A stretch of DNA of 64,000 nt from the NCBI RefSeq assembly GCF_036898095.1, contig NC_090750.1:84048152-84112151 (forward strand), read 5' to 3'. A program made the position numbers and the translations under genes. Positions 45,313-57,700 of the stretch are shown in pieces; position 1 is the stretch's first letter; each line of letters starts with the position of its first letter. This stretch comes from Palaemon carinicauda. Taxonomy: Eukaryota > Arthropoda > Malacostraca > Decapoda > Palaemonidae. A model generated the notes under the pieces. The model searched no databases. It saw nothing but the letters and a program-made list of their open reading frames with translations, and had not been told where the DNA came from.

Positions 45313-48020
45313 TTCCAAACTGTAATTGCTCCGGCACTAAATACAAACCTTTCAGCTCTTTACTTTTGAGATATATTTCAGCGACAGCTGAACCCAGTCA
45401 AAAGACTTATGGTGAGGTGTAACTACCACTGTCAGTTAGCTGGGTTTAGTACCAATCACCCCGCTCATACACACAGTAGCTAAAACAAGCCACTTTATTT
45501 TTTGTCTCGTTAGAAAACAAACGTTCTGTCTCTTTACCGTTATCCTTGGTAAACTGGCCTTTGACTTGATATTGTTTCTGCTTGTGGAACAAGTAGAACA
45601 ATGATTAATGGACGGGAGTACCCTTGGGTGTGGACACCGTCACTTCTAACAAAGCAGCAGCGCCCTCTACCGTCTACCGTGGAAGTTTCTCTTGGTTTGC
45701 CTTCCTTGTGGTCTCCCAGTTTAAGGAATGGTTTTGGAAGTACTACAGTTAAAGGCACAGCAAGAGCGCTCATGCACCGATAGTTCTCTTGCCCTTATCT
45801 GCAGCCCTGCTTCTGCTCACCTTTGTTAATGCAGCTCCAGCATAGAACAGTTGCAGACTGGTTTTCCTTAGGGTTTTCCAGTCAGGGTGATCACTTTGGG
45901 GTGAACTCAGAAACTAGCTCTGGTTAAGTTTCACAGGCAGCACTTGCTGCCGACATTCAACTTGAGCTTACTCGGCTCGTTGATCGGATGCAAAGTGTGC
46001 TGCCAAAGGTCCGCCTCTAGGTGTTGGGCAACTCGTCCGTCTGTGGGAGAGTTTCCCTTTGCTGTCCGCTGTTCAGCTGCCTTCCCGCTTGTGGGAGGCA
46101 CTCCCTGCAGCATCCCCGGCCAGTGTTCAGCAAACTTATTGCTTTTGGGAAGTTCTCCCTGCAGTGGCCATAGGTGCTGGATGTCCTCACCCGCAGGAGA
46201 AACATCCTTCACATAAGTGGTCTCCCCTGGGGGTTTCTGCTACCTGGTATTGTATTTTTCCATGTCAAACTTTAGCTCTGTGGAGCAAAGCTTCTTTGAG
46301 CTTGACGATGACGGAGTTGGATAGCTGCTCGTAGCTCCCTCCCCTCTCTTTCATAAGGGTACAAGAATGATTCTCTCTAGGAATTTCCCTTCGTGGTTAT
46401 TGCCGCAAATGGTGATGCAAGCGGATACCGCCTCCCATCGACGAGTCTCGTAGGTTATAACTCTTTGGGATTATTTTCTACATCGGGCCTGTTGGGTACA
46501 ACAAAGCTCATGCCGTTTTGTGAGGCCAGGCCTTTCGGAACCTGCAGCTCACAGTTTCTAATCTCATGAGGGAGAACTTTCTTTTATACAAGTTCAGCAG
46601 AGCCTTTTTTCATCTTGCTAGGGGACAACTTCAGGCTACTCAAGGATGAACATGAATACATCGCAAGACCTTAGTCTTGCGAGCTCTTCTGCCTGACAAA
46701 GGTTTGCGAGCAACCACACATTGCGAGTTTGGGAGACCCTACTTGCTAGCCAGCAGGGCTTCAGCTTGCTGTTGCTTCAAGTACACACTACTTCTGTAGT
46801 GTGTACATCACTGACTAGCAACCACAGGTGCTCACGCCTTAGGTGTACCCATTTTTACAGGGATGAGTTGAAGCGTTTGCATTGCTAACGCTTGCCTCGC
46901 CAAACGAGTGTGCAAGACCTTACTTGCCAACTTCCTCTTGGTACCTGGTAAGTGTTTTGGGTTGTTTGCATGCTTAAGTGAATAACCTTACTCGAGGGTC
47001 TATTCATTGTTGCCATGAGAGAGAACCCATCAAATTCTAATTGTTAGCTAGGTGTGCGGGCGAGTTCCCCTCTCTGACAATCTCTGTGCAACTACAGATG
47101 CTTGATAACACCCCATAGTAAGGGCTGACACGAGCTACTCTGGTTGCGCGTGTGCATTTGCCTTTCCGACTGCCTGATCTCATCAGGGAGGTAGAAACCT
47201 GGGACTGTAAAAGTCTTTCCTGACAAAACCCTCAGGTGTGGATGCCTACCCACCGCTTGCAGCCATCACATGCCACCTTTGTGCCTGGGGGCACAATGAA
47301 TCTTGTTAAATATAGTCCTGCTGGATTTTTACTGCAGATAGAAATACTTTCCGACTGCCGCATCCCACCATTGTTAGGGAAACAATAAGTCTTGGGAAAC
47401 CTAATCCTTCTGGATTTTATCTTGGACTTCTCCGTACGTGTTGAAGAGCTCGTCAGTATGGGATCTCTGCCTCATCCCGTCAAGGCACAATGGTTTCATG
47501 AGACTTGGCCCTTTCGAAGTTATTCCTTTATTCGCTTACAGGGAAATTTGACCCACCCACAAGACTGACGGGCAAACACCGACTACCGAAGAAGGGCCGA
47601 TGGCTTCGGTTCTATACCTGCTTGACAAAGTCCGTTCCAGCGAAGTCTTTTTGAGATTCTCTTTAAGCGATGGTCGTTTTCAGCGGAACTATTTAAGCGA
47701 TGAGTAGTTTAAGCGATGAACAGGTTAAGTGGCTCTAAAAGCGATAAGATAATCTTGGTATTTAGCGAGAAACTAGATCGAGCATTTCAAAATCAATGCA
47801 GTAGACTACAGCTTTCTAGAGTGAGCACATTTTATTCAGCTGCATTTTGTTTGATATCAAGACTTTGTACATTTACCCATCATGGATATCATTTTATTAA
47901 AGCTTGGACGAGGCAAACTATGTATGTTATAATCGATTTATATATAGAAGACAAAGCAACTCTAAGCACTATTATATATCGATGTTGAGTACTGTATACT
48001 GTATAACTGCAAAGGATGAT
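45313..48020 (+). mobile_element. DIRS left part, repeat-rich gag side
   Basis: GGCACTAAATACAAACCTTTC with CAGCTCTTTAC at 45330-45362 resembles the left ends of the other copies. 45940-46220 has about 55-bp repeats around TTCAGC...GGGA(G/A)(G/T)(C/T)(A/T)CTCCCTGCAG. 46700-47560 is GC-richer and shows no clean frame. Near 47660-47720 TTTAAGCGATGA occurs repeatedly. The rest of the element may continue after the hAT, at 52555. Confidence 0.5.
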
Positions 48021-49455
48021 TAAAGCCATCATTAGATTACAGAAATGACAATAATTGTACAGAAAAGGTGAGCATTCTTAGTCGTGATCCAGTGAAAGTT
48101 GCCATGGAAAAGATTAAAGATAAGTTTGAGATTGCTTCTGAAAAGACACACGATGTACCGTGACATTGACCTCAGGGCGCAGTGGTTGGGAACTTGGGGT
48201 TTCAGATGTAGGGGCCTCACTTTTATTATTATTATTATATGACATTGGAATTGGAGATAGTAATCGTCTCATCATTTTTGTTACTATTCTTTTTAATGTG
48301 GTTAATGTTTATATATCTTTCAATAACCTTTGTCAATCCCTTGACATTAATATTTGTTTCAAAGTATCGTTATAATAGCTGTTGGCGAAGTCACGTTCTA
48401 AATTGAATATTACCTAACCTAACCTAACAGAGTAGTAAATTGCCAAATCTAACATTTGCTCTTAATGCATTGCTTTAAATGAACTTCGCTCAATTGGCTT
48501 TACTGAAAAATACTTTCCTGAAGGTGACTTTGCTCAAACGACTGGCTATGGAACGCCTCGCTAGCTTTATTTACTTTGCATGAACGCACACGTTCAAGAT
48601 TATGCTAACAATGTTATGATTAATTCCTTTGAGCATGAATGGTGCTCTTCGCTGAGCACATATTATTTCCGCAAGCGATTCTACGAGCTCCACCGGTGGA
48701 TGCACTCCTGTGAAGGATAGCAAGGGCTACCTATCATTATACAATTTGAAACCTCGTTCTAATAAATCATTAGATTCCTTCCTAATTCGATGGTTGTGTT
48801 CCTTGAGGAGAGTCATGTTATTCATAATCATCCTACTCTCCTATAACTCATCAGAGGTAGTCTGCTCTCGAGTAAACTCCTCCTTCATTCCAGTCAGATC
48901 CTTCCTGACATCTCCAGACTGTTGGTCTAAGTATTAAAAGCAATTTTACTCCAAAAACTTCACATAAACGAGTTCCGTTTTGTATTGGAGAAATATGAAA
49001 CTTATTCGCCGTTTTTAGGGGTTTCTTTGTCGTGGAAAGGAGGTCTCGTCTGCCGAACATTATCAAGATTCTCTGATCGAGTGTCGGACGCAACAAACCT
49101 TTTGAACTGGACCCAAATCTTTGGTCTGCCTCAGTATTCCCATTATATGAATGGAATAAAAATTGCCATCTAGAGACAAATTTTCTGTCTGCTATACTGG
49201 TCCATACTGGACTTATATTTACAGTACAATTACCTTTGAGACGAATGGTTGAAGATAAGTCTCAATCCTGTCTTGAATTGGGGTACAGTGTTGCAGGGTC
49301 TTAATCTCTTCCAATAGCTCCCTTTTGTTACACTGTTGTCTCCCATGGAAGCATGATGGTGGTAGTATAGCCAGACAAGGGTATTCTTAACACGGAATAG
49401 AACACAGACATAAACATTCCTTGTAGTCAGTGACCGTAACACATTGAAAACACTG
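48021..49455. other. Noncoding DNA, probably older repeat
   Basis: TAGCAAGGGCTA at 48718 matches 17499, suggesting shared repeat. CCTAACCTAACCTAA at 48413-48427 is three units of the arthropod telomere motif and too short to mean much. Confidence 0.4.
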
Positions 49456-49532
49456 CCTCTCGTCCGATCAGCGAAGTTGAGCAATGTTGGTTCTGGTCAG
49501 TACTTGGATGGGTTACTACCTAGGAACACCAG
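49456..49532 (+). pseudogene. 5S rRNA-derived fragment
   Basis: CTCGTCCGATCAGCGAAGTT, GAGCAATGTTGG and GGTCAGTACTTGGATGGGTT with TAGGAACACC match eukaryotic 5S rRNA from about position 38 to 113, covering the internal promoter (A box, intermediate element, C box). Several substitutions in the C-box region and a missing 5' third and 3' end show it is not a working gene. It could be a 5S pseudogene or the head of a 5S-derived SINE. Confidence 0.8.
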
Positions 49533-49565
49533 AGGCGGGTGGCAATGACTCCTGTCAGTCTAGCC

Positions 49566-52546
49566 CAGAGGTGGGCAAACTACGGCCCGAGGGCCGCATG
49601 CGGCCCTCCAATGGAATTCATACGGCCCTCCAAATATTGGATATTAAATGTCCAAAAGGATTTTATAACCAGTATTTTAAAATTGGAATGTAAGTAATCG
49701 GAAATTTGTTCTCGCTCACTCTATTTCTTTCCCTGCCCTTTTGTTACGGACAAAAGGGCTATTCTCTTGCCTGACCTCTTCTTTATCTCTTTCTCTCTGC
49801 TTTTTTATCTCTGTCTCTCTATCTTGCATTTTTTCTCTATTTTATTTGCATCCTTTCTCACTCATTATTTTTTTTCAACCAGACGGAAATAGATTTTTTC
49901 ATGATTTTAATTTTCTTATTCTATTTTATTTATTCATTTTTTAATCTATAATTGGCCATCGTTGAATAAAGATGCAGTTCGGCATCTGGGATGGGCGTAT
50001 GCGTGAGTGAAGCGTGTATCGGACACGTTTGCTACCAGTGGCCAGTGGGATTAAATCTCGATAGTGTACAAAACGTTTTGGTCACGTTGTAACTTTGTTA
50101 CCGCGCCAACGAGTTTATTGCCTTATATTCAATCATTTCAGTGTCCTGGCAGATTCCAAAGAAAGAAGACGTTGGACATTTTATTTCAGCACAGCTTTTA
50201 CTATCTTTCAAACTTTACCCAAAATGAGTGATTCGAAGCCTTCTAAAAAACGAAAAATTGAAGACGAAAGAGTGGAATGAAAGGTATTTCTTTACTGACG
50301 TCGGAGTTAAAGCTGTATGTTTGATTTGTCATGATACAGTTGCTGTTTTCAAGGAATACAATTTGAAACGGCACTTTCAAACCAAGCACACCAACTTTGG
50401 AAGCAATTTATCAAAGCAAGAACTGCAAAAGAAGGCAACTGATCTGATGAAAAGTTTGAAGAAACAACAAAATGTGTTTGAAAAAACTTCATCTTTACAA
50501 AGGAATGCAACAAAGGCAAGTTTTGTATTGGCAAATAAAATTGCAAAACAAAATAAGTCGTTTGCAGAAGCAGAATTTATTAAAGATTGCATGGTTGATG
50601 CTGTCAGTGTTGTGTGTCCTGAAGTCATATCTAAAGTGGAAGCCATATCTCTGTCACGAAGAACTATTGTTCGTCGCATAGATGCAATTGCAATGAATAT
50701 TCAAGATCAGGTGTTAACAGCCAGTGTTAGTTTTCAGTGGTTTTCTATTGCTTTAGACGAGAGTAATGACATTCAGGATACTGCCCAGGTACTCATTTAT
50801 ATCAGAGGAATTGACGAAAACTTCGAAATTACAGAGGAATTGTTATCTATGGAGTCTCTCAAAGACACTGTTACTGGAAAAGATTTATACAATAGTGTCA
50901 TTAACAGTCTAATCAGGTCTAGATTAAGCCTGGATAAATTGGCAAGTATTACAACTGATGGTGCTCCTTCACTCATAGGTAAACACTGTGGCCTTGTGAC
51001 TTTGATGAATGATAAAATCAAAGAAGATTTTCCATCGCACAGTGTGTTGTCTTTTCACTGCATCATACATCAAGAAAGCCTCTGTAGATCATCTTTTAAA
51101 CTCAAACACGTTATGGATCCAGTGGTGCGTGCAGTGAACTTAATAAGAGCACGGGGACTGAATCACAGGCAATTCCGAAGCTTCTTGGAAGACATCGAGG
51201 CTGATTTTACTGATGTGCTGTACCACACAAATATCCGATGGTTAAGTATGGGGAAAGTATTGAAGAGGATGTGGGACGTTAAAGAAGAGGTTGTCTTGTT
51301 TTTTAATATGAAAGATATTTCTTGTGACTTTTCAAGGGAAATGGAGTGTGACGAATGGGTTTGTGATTTTGCATTTGCTGTGGACATTATGCAAAAGCTG
51401 AATGAGTTAAACACAAAACTACAAGGCAAAGGTTTATTTGCACATGAATTGTATGAGGAAGTGAAAGCATTTCAATTGAAACTTCAACTTTTTTCCAAGC
51501 AGCTTAAAGAGCAAAACTTTGTTCATTTTCCTCTGTTGAAAACACGAACTGTTACACAAGCACTATCAGACAAATACAGTTACCAGTTGACGGCTCTAAG
51601 AGATGAATTTATCAGAAGATTTGCCGATTTCAAGGCAATTGAAGGGCAGTTTGATTTGCTCAGCTCACCTTTTGCCTGTGACGTTGAAACAGCTGCTGAA
51701 GAACTGCAGGTAGAACTGATTGATTTGCAAGCCGACAACTCTTTAAAGAGGCTCTTTGAAAATAAACCACTGGTCGAGTTTTATGCATCTCTGCACTCAG
51801 AAAAGTTTATAAATCTGAAAAATTTTGCAAGAAAGATGTTTGTGATATTTGCATCAACTTACATATGTGAGCAGACTTTTTCTATATTGAAAGTTAACAA
51901 GTCAAAGAACAGGTCACTTCTCAAAGACTCGAATCTTCAGTCAGTGTTAAGAATCAGTACAAGCAACTTGACACCTAATTTCAACAAACTGGTAAATGAT
52001 TGCAGTCAATTGCATCATTCTCACTGAGTCATTTTGATACTTCTGTTGCTCAGTTGCTGAGCTACTTTGCTTGTCTAATAAATGTTTATGTTTCATGTGA
52101 AGTTACTGCTTTAAAATATCAATACAAATATTTCTTGTCTTTAAATTGAGTTACTTTGTTTTCAAGCAAATATGCTTCATGTGAAGTTTTTCCCTAAATA
52201 TATAAAATATGTCTTTTTGGATTTAATTTATATGTTTACCTTGAACTTCTACTCCAAATTATTGATTAATAAAAATATATTAGTTTTCTATTTCTTAAAC
52301 AGAGTTACTTTGCTTTTTTTTTTTTTTTAAATAAATTGCTTTTCTAAATAGATGCGTTTTATGGGAATCCTCTAGTCTACAGTACTTTAAAATGCTAATA
52401 AATTAAAAATTATTGCATTTTCAGTTTGAAAACAATATATTTTGGCTATTGTAGATATCAATTATACTGGAAAATATACTATGCGGCCCAGTAAAATTTT
52501 ATTTTTTTTAATGTGGCCCTTACACTGAAAAGTTTGCCCACCCCTG
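49566..52546 (+). mobile_element. hAT transposon of Charlie8/GTF2IRD2 type, nearly intact
   Basis: The ends are inverted repeats: CAGAGGTGGGCAAACT left and AGTTTGCCCACCCCTG right. The 8-bp duplication GTCTAGCC flanks both sides (49558-49565, 52547-52554). The next ~15 bp inside also pair partly (CGGCCCG / GTGGCCC). The 2981-bp element has one long transposase frame, so it is younger than the hAT at 20745. Confidence 0.95.
50228..52027 (+). CDS. hAT transposase, Charlie8/GTF2IRD2-like, one frameshift from an ATG
   Basis: The frame is open for 599 codons. In order: a BED-type zinc finger (VCLICHDT...LKRHFQTKH), ALDESNDIQDTAQ with the first catalytic Asp, ITTDGAPSLIGK with the second, FHCIIHQESLC with the CxxH motif, NIRWLSMGKVL, and the C-terminal dimerisation region STYICEQTFSILKVNKSKNRS with the Glu. 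The protein would cut and paste its element via the TIRs. The natural start is probably ATG at 50224, but that frame reads MSDSKPSKKRKIEDERVE and stops at 50280. A one-base indel near 50265-50275 would join it to the main frame, which at 50228 opens with GTG. Domesticated copies exist in vertebrates as part of GTF2IRD2; intact TIRs here argue for a transposon. Confidence 0.85.
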   Translation: MIRSLLKNEKLKTKEWNERYFFTDVGVKAVCLICHDTVAVFKEYNLKRHFQTKHTNFGSNLSKQELQKKATDLMKSLKKQQNVFEKTSSLQRNATKASFVLANKIAKQNKSFAEAEFIKDCMVDAVSVVCPEVISKVEAISLSRRTIVRRIDAIAMNIQDQVLTASVSFQWFSIALDESNDIQDTAQVLIYIRGIDENFEITEELLSMESLKDTVTGKDLYNSVINSLIRSRLSLDKLASITTDGAPSLIGKHCGLVTLMNDKIKEDFPSHSVLSFHCIIHQESLCRSSFKLKHVMDPVVRAVNLIRARGLNHRQFRSFLEDIEADFTDVLYHTNIRWLSMGKVLKRMWDVKEEVVLFFNMKDISCDFSREMECDEWVCDFAFAVDIMQKLNELNTKLQGKGLFAHELYEEVKAFQLKLQLFSKQLKEQNFVHFPLLKTRTVTQALSDKYSYQLTALRDEFIRRFADFKAIEGQFDLLSSPFACDVETAAEELQVELIDLQADNSLKRLFENKPLVEFYASLHSEKFINLKNFARKMFVIFASTYICEQTFSILKVNKSKNRSLLKDSNLQSVLRISTSNLTPNFNKLVNDCSQLHHSH

Positions 52547-52554
52547 GTCTAGCC

Positions 52555-53800
52555 TATAGTAAACGGAGTTGTACTTGGGACAACTCTTTTGGTGCTTGTA
52601 ACCCAGTTCATTGCATGCAAGGAAGCTTTACTAGCAGTCACCCCAACCAGGCGGACTCAGATAGTGGGGTTCGAGAGACCTTTCTCTCCCTCAGTTTGCC
52701 ATCTAAGTTGTGACCTTAGCAGAAGTCGTAGATGAGATATCAGTCCAGGGTGTCTCGTGTCCAGAAGTGCTAGAGTACTGTTAACCTGTACAGGGTAACC
52801 AGGTACTTTTTTTTAAAGGGGTATCAATTCTAGAAGGACATCGACAGATTGGTTGAAGTTCCTTGTAGCCTGGTGGCATCAAGCACAATAGCACTTAGAC
52901 TCTCTATTCCTGCTTGCAGAGATATCAAGAGAACGGGTCCTTCCTTCCCTGAGCAGCCCATACAACCTCAATCAGGGATTCACCATGATTACTCGTGCCC
53001 CTATGACTTCTCTCTTTTAGGGTATGCAACATTTCCCGTATCTGGGAGGAGTTTCACAAGTAATTCCAAAAAGAATGGCTGGATACCCCCTTAAGTTGTC
53101 GTTACCAATTATCAGATGATGGGGTTTTTTCAGTAAGATTGAGGTTGTTGCAGAGGTTTCTTGTCTCCCGGTATCTCTCCCGCGGGCCAGCGAAGCTCGC
53201 TACCTTGGAGAGGAAAGACCCTTTGTGGTCTCAACCATGATAGATTACCGTTGAGCTGCGAGTCTCGGTTACCTTTTTGAACAGAGTCAACCTTGCAGCA
53301 ACGGAAGTGTGTCTCGTCATTCAGTGACGACATTACTGGTCCCCAATCAGAAATTAGATCGCCTCCTCGGAGTGTAGTTCTTGGACCAAACCTGTAAAGG
53401 AGTGCTTCATTTCTCTAGTCAGCCCTCAGATCAGGACCTAACTCTTAGCAAGGTTTTTCCTTTTCTCTTTGATCTCCATGATGAGTGCCAGCAAAGCACA
53501 TGGTCTCTTCTTAACATACCCAAGCCATGCGGGTGAGGTCTAGTAACACTCGATCTTTTTCTTGAATCTGTTGCCAAGACCTCCTTCAGAGTGCACCCTT
53601 AGCTCGTTGTGTGCCCTACAGCACTCTCCTTAATTCACTCTCGATCTTACGGCAGCCAATTTTCATCCGCTCTTGTACTTGCACCCACTCGTTTTCTATT
53701 AAGTGCACTTGCGTTCCTATAGGAGGAAGGAGCACTTAGTTCAGCATGGAGTGAACTGTGGCCTGAATGTGTTGCCGAATGGGATTTTAAGGAATTCTAA
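52555..53800 (+). mobile_element. DIRS fragment (RNase H side), decayed
   Basis: It aligns by eye with 24340-25400 of copy E/G: GGCGGACTCAGATAGTGGG against GTGAACTCAGACAGTGGG, CTCCCTCAGTTTGCCA against CTCCCTCAGTTAGCCA, and ACTCTCTATTCCTGC against ACTTTCTATTCCTGC. All frames are broken. With 45313-48020 it may form one DIRS copy interrupted by later insertions. Confidence 0.6.
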
Positions 53801-53847
53801 CCCGTGCTGGGGTCATATGACATGAAATTTTGTCTTTAGTTAGGACA

Positions 53848-54200
53848 ATGAGGTTGGAGGTGGTCAAGAACGTTAACAACGATCTTGAACATACCGAGGA
53901 GCAGTTGGAGATTGATAAAAAGTAGCAACAAGAGAGTGTGGGGGAGATTTTATCTGAGTAGGAGGAGGATGGATAGAGGGGAAAAACCCTTCGCATCACT
54001 TGAAATTAAGGTGGTGAAAATGTGGGAAGCCCTGCAAAATTTTGTAGAAACTCATCACCCAGAAAAGGCTGTGGGAGTGAGAGAAGCAAATCTATTTGCC
54101 GATAATGCAATGTTGTATTTTTGTGCCATTTTAAAGAAAATGTAAAAAAGCAGTCTTCTCTAGATAGATTACTTGCAAATGTTGAATGCAGGAGGGTACA
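53848..54200 (+). pseudogene. Tigger (pogo-type Tc1/mariner) transposase C-terminus
   Basis: After NNDLEHTEEQLEI the frames shift; 53885-54145 ends MWEALQNFVETHHPEKAVGV, then LFADNAMLYFCAILKKM. This matches the Tigger C-terminal region (MWExLxxFVExxHPEKxxxxRAxxLFNDxxxxHFRxILKxRxxQxSLDRF). After the stop, AAGCAGTCTTCTCTAGATAG still encodes KQSSLDR. Multiple stops and shifts; the DDD catalytic domain is absent. Confidence 0.7.
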
Positions 54201-54661
54201 AAAGGACGACTGTGTCCAGAAAGCGTAAATTAAGTGATTCAGCTAGTGATGGTGAACATCGTTGAAGACAAAACTCATGGTAGGAGTAATTTTAAGGTAG
54301 AATAACATTTTTCATTTATTGATATAAGATTTTAAAAATATTCTATCTGGGTTGTATATAAGTAAAACAACTTGATACACTTTTCAAAAGACACTCTTAG
54401 ATTATGAATGATGTAAAGAGGGCGTATGACTTGATAGGTATGTCACTGTACTTGATAATTTAGATTTCTGATTTGTTTTTCTACTTATTTATTCGTATAC
54501 ACCGTGTAATAATTACATTTGTATTGTATATGAACACCTACATTTAAAGGAACAATACTAGTTTTAGGGGATTATAGTTGTTTTTTACAAGTTTTAATTA
54601 TTTTGTCGTTTATTGTGCCATTATAGCGAACATAAATAGCACTTAATTAGGCATTTCTGAC

Positions 54662-54710
54662 CAGTCGAACATCGATTTACGGACTTATGGAACCAATTAA
54701 CAACGTGGAT
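54662..54710. repeat. Possible Tigger-type terminal inverted repeat
   Basis: CAGTCGAACATCGATTTACG, then GGACTTATGGAACCAATTAA resembles Tigger ends (CAGTxGAACCTCGxTTTACG). It points rightward, the opposite of what the nearby transposase fragment would need, and is not preceded by TA. No partner end was found. Confidence 0.45.
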
Positions 54711-54719
54711 TGTTTTTTT

Positions 54720-57700
54720 TTTTTTATTGTTATGCCTACAAAGAAACTATCATTATTATATCAAATTGTATTTTTGTTTTATGTAATTTCTCACCATTAG
54801 ATTATCAATTTTGTATGAAATAGTCAAAGGGTATTTCCATTTTCTACTTTTTTTTTATATTCTTACTCATTTTTTTTTTTTTTTTTTTTTTTTTTGCAGG
54901 ATGGTCATCTTCCATAAAGGTATGTGAATCATGCATTAGTCTTGTGAACCAAGAAATTAATATATCCGAATGTTATGTCAATGTTGTGTTTTTTTTTTTC
55001 CAGGTTTTCTATTACTTATCTATTTGAATGTTTTCACGTTGTTCATTATTGTTGTATTTTTATTGTCTGGTATTTTTCTGCGTTGACTTATGATTGGAAT
55101 TATTTGTTTTAAATGGTCGAAAGAATTAATTTCGTTTTTTTTTTTTTTTTCAATATTCCATTTACTGTTTATTCTATGTGATACCTTTATTGTCATCTTG
55201 GTTCACAGTCTATTGCATGGTTCGTGGGCTATCAAAAAAGAATAAAAGTCGCCAAGTAAATATAGTTACATTTTAGTAAATATATATCGTCAAATTAAGT
55301 TTATGTGCAATAGGCAATAATAATAAATTGATCCAGTATTTGAATGGCAGCTTTTGGCCTTGTAATTAATTCTGTTCCTGCTCCTTTTCATCGCCGCAGT
55401 TGTACAGTTGGTTTCTCTTTAGCCTAAAATAATTCCATCCTTAACGAATGGCTTGTTATCTGCCCTCGATTCCTGCCTCCTGGACTGCCCTTTGTATTTG
55501 CTTGCCTTGTGCTTTGTGAAATCTGAGCAGAGTTTCTCTAGTTAGCGCGCGATCTGCTTTTGTGAGAGAATAATAACCCCTTGACCTTGCAGGATAAGGG
55601 AAGCTAAATTATTGTACATTTAAATTGTTTGCTTTGTAAAATAAGAGGAGAATTAAGATCTTTAGATTTATATGTCCAGAATGCTTTTCCTCCGTTCTAG
55701 AAATAACTTTTTTTTCTTTACTTGATAGCCCACAAATATTCGTCGCTAGGATGAACGTTTAGGAGAAAGGTATGTGTTTTATTATTATATTTGTTTCAGT
55801 ATGTCTTGATTAAAATGTCCCATGAGTGTGATTACATTGTTTTTACTTTGATATTTTTTTTTTTTTTTTTTATGTTGTGTAATGTCGTAGTATTAAGTTG
55901 CAAGCAAAATATTATTTTATTTTATGTACTTGTAATTTCTGAACATTTATTTACGCAAATTAAATCTGACAAATTTCAGTCAGATGTTTAGTTAATAGTT
56001 TGGTAGTGTTCCATCATGTTGCTGTTCTCATTCCCTCTTCAGTCTCTCATAGACTTCGGAAATGTGAATGCTTCATCTGGTAACGGCATTATTATGACCA
56101 TTGATGTTATTATGCATATTAACCATGAATGAATCAATCAATCAATCAATCAGTCCCGTTATTCGGTAGTTAGGAGGATGAATTTTCTCCTGACATTCAA
56201 TTTTTACTCTTTAGTTGTATTTAATCGAAATTCAGAACGGTTTTAGAAGTAACCTGTTCTTGAGATACCTGTAGGTAAGGCATATCGTAATGATTCCTAA
56301 AATTCTATTAATTTAGAATTCGTTAATCATTGTTTCGACGAAGGGAGATATGTAAAAGCATACGGTTTTTCCGTGCCAATATCAGAAATCCCGGGGGATC
56401 TTCAAGAGGATTTTTATTTTCTTCCGTAGCTGAAGAGTTCAAAGATTAACTCCCCCTGTGAATTTTCGTTGGTAAGTAGATTATGAATTAGTTTTAATTT
56501 TTCTGTTTAGCAAAGAAAGAAAAAAGTAAAGATCTAGTAGATTTTATTAAATCGTTTAATATATTTTTTTTTATCACATTTGGTAATACCGCTTTTTGAT
56601 GATTCAAGTTTTAGGTAAAATAGTTTTATAGTATGTTTAAAATCTCTACTAATCAAAGTTTGATAAATTTTACTGTATAATTAATGTGACTTATAACAAT
56701 TTTGTGATTTACTTATTAGATAAAGTAGGTATAAGTATCCACTCGCATTTTTCATTTTTTTTTGTTGCATTACACTGGAAAATCATACTGTTATTCATTA
56801 TGTTTGTAAACAAATTTATAACGAATCGGATTAAAACATTATTCACGATCGCGACTAAGATTTTTATTCTTTTTTCTTTCTTTGTCAATGATTGTTTTAA
56901 ATTTGGAAAGAATTCATTTTCATAAGACTTGATTCCAAGTGATTGAGCCTTCATATTAATAATTGATTAGAGTTCATAAAATTCGATTAATTTATGGAAT
57001 ACCTCATGTATTTTCAGGTAAATGGAAAGTATATTTTTTATTTAAGTAAATAAGTGAACTGCATAATTTTTGGCTTTATAAATTAGTATATTACACATCT
57101 GTAAAGTAACGAGTAACCGGAAGTAAAACCATATTTTAACTTATTTTGTTATTAATCCTTTTTTATTTTGTGAGACTTTCAGATACCGATGACATCACTG
57201 ATCTGACATCTGTCAACCAAGTCGTCACCTTTGATTCCTTGACTGTAATAAATTTTAAATCTGAATATGTAAGTACAGTGTTTGATCAGAAACAAGTAGC
57301 TTTTTTAAAGAAGTGGGTTTTATAGTTTTTTAAATTTTATTTGTGTTTATATGGCACCAATTATGAACGTCTGGGATGTTAATTTTACAGTAATGATATT
57401 TGGTTAGGACAAAGAATAGAAAAAATTCAATCGACTTTTTTTATGAAGATGGTTAGCAAAGGTCTTCATAAAAAGAAACTTGGTTAGGACAAAGAATAAG
57501 AATAGAAAGATTGTAACTTTTTTTTTTTACTTCTAAAGAGTGTTATTTTTTTTATACTTCACCTGTTCTTTGTTAATGAATTTAGAATATTAAATTAGAT
57601 ATCCGGACAAAGTTGTCGTATGGAGGATGTAACTATTAAATATCACAGATGTGTTTTTATAAAGGGGGTATGTTAGCTTTAATTTATTAAAGGTATATTC

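Noticed and set aside
48413..48428. CCTAACCTAACCTAA as interstitial telomere sequence
   Set aside because: Three units only; expected by chance in a window of this size or from a minor expansion.
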